Source of the DNA: Symbiodinium microadriaticum
Taxonomy: Eukaryota; Sar; Dinophyceae; Suessiales; Symbiodiniaceae
Direction: 5' to 3'
Assembly (NCBI GenBank): GCA_001939145.1
Contig: LSRX01001203.1
Location: 62,001 to 126,000, forward strand
Length of the DNA: 64,000 nucleotides
Below the pieces are notes generated by a model. It was not told where the DNA came from, searched no databases, and saw only the letters and a list, made by a program, of their open reading frames with translations. Numbering within the stretch: the stretch's first letter is position 1; the number at the start of each line of letters is the position of its first letter. Below, one piece after another: positions 63,901 through 64,000 of the stretch. Both the position numbers and the translations under genes were made by a program.

Positions 63901-63915
63901 TTATTATGTTCCCAG

Positions 63916-64000
63916 GTCAGCAGCGCCTTCTTTCAGCATCCGTCCATGGCCTCGACCCCAGTGCCTGAGGGCGTGTCACTTCGCTTCAGCGCCACAGCCG
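63916..64000 (+). CDS. Exon candidate: FN3 opening, cut by the window edge
   Basis: After acceptor cccag the frame reads ASTPVPEGVSLRFSATA to the last base. P-V-P-E-x-V-x-x-x-F-x-A-T resembles an FN3 strand-A/B opening. Incomplete. Confidence 0.35.

Larger units (their letters stand above)
2729..64000 (+). other. Large multi-exon gene (or two adjacent genes): filamin-type repeats then FN3 repeats, 3' incomplete
   Basis: This umbrella entry joins the exon candidates listed below. All lie on the + strand. Those at 2.7-26 kb carry filamin/ABP280 signatures; those at 29.4-64 kb carry fibronectin type III signatures (W-x-x-P in strand B, L-x-P/G-x-x-Y in strands E-F, N-x-x-G after strand F). No exon of one class was seen inside the other block. 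Both folds are about 95-residue beta-sandwiches used in scaffold, adhesion or cell-surface proteins; the actual role here is unknown. At least six filamin openings and ten FN3 strand-B segments are visible. Many FN3 exons begin with two bases completing a codon (phase 1). Whether it is one transcript is inference. The gene runs off the right edge, and no start or promoter was found. Confidence 0.5.

Overview
The window looks like nuclear DNA of a dinoflagellate, most likely a Symbiodiniaceae-type alga. The grounds are very low gene density, short exons scattered on one strand behind pyrimidine-rich AG acceptors, abundant trinucleotide microsatellites, a TTTAGGG-like telomeric motif (9876-9910), a Cys-rich domain ending in CCACGGG, and a tyrosine-recombinase retrotransposon carrying a cytosine-5 DNA methyltransferase. 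Such methyltransferase acquisitions have been reported for dinoflagellate retrotransposons. No bacterial operon, rRNA, tRNA or CRISPR array was seen.

Region by region: (a) 2.7-26 kb, + strand: about 18 short exon candidates with filamin-type (ABP280) Ig-repeat signatures, namely an opening D-x-[FY]-G-N and a closing G-x-Y-x-[IVL]-x-V. A decayed LINE (about 3.9-4.5 kb), a 247-bp duplicated segment (11.3 and 12.2 kb) and a 1.4-kb transposon-like element with a 10-bp target duplication (18.1-19.5 kb) lie among them. (b) 29.4-48.2 kb and 60.7-64.0 kb, + strand: about 35 exon candidates with fibronectin type III signatures, often entered in phase 1. (c) 36.9-39.1 kb, + strand: a nearly complete animal-type GH13 alpha-amylase, preceded by a two-exon Cys-rich domain, lying between two blocks of FN3 exons. 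(d) 48.8-50.8 kb: degenerate minisatellite and a 423-bp foldback. (e) 51.2-57.6 kb, + strand: a DIRS-like retrotransposon, gag / reverse transcriptase / DNA methyltransferase / RNase H / tyrosine recombinase, with a frame break inside the RT and an in-frame TAG in gag. (f) 57.8-59.9 kb: AT-rich DNA with (AT)n and a long (GTA/GTG)n tract.

How it fits together: the simplest reading is one very large co-oriented gene, or two adjacent ones, with filamin-type repeats N-terminally and FN3 repeats C-terminally. The protein would be a long chain of beta-sandwich modules, of structural or adhesive type. The amylase and the retrotransposon would then lie in its introns on the same strand. A row of separate co-directional genes is equally possible. 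Exon edges were placed by eye from reading frame and AG/GT dinucleotides; most are good to a few bases at the 5' side and only approximate at the 3' side.
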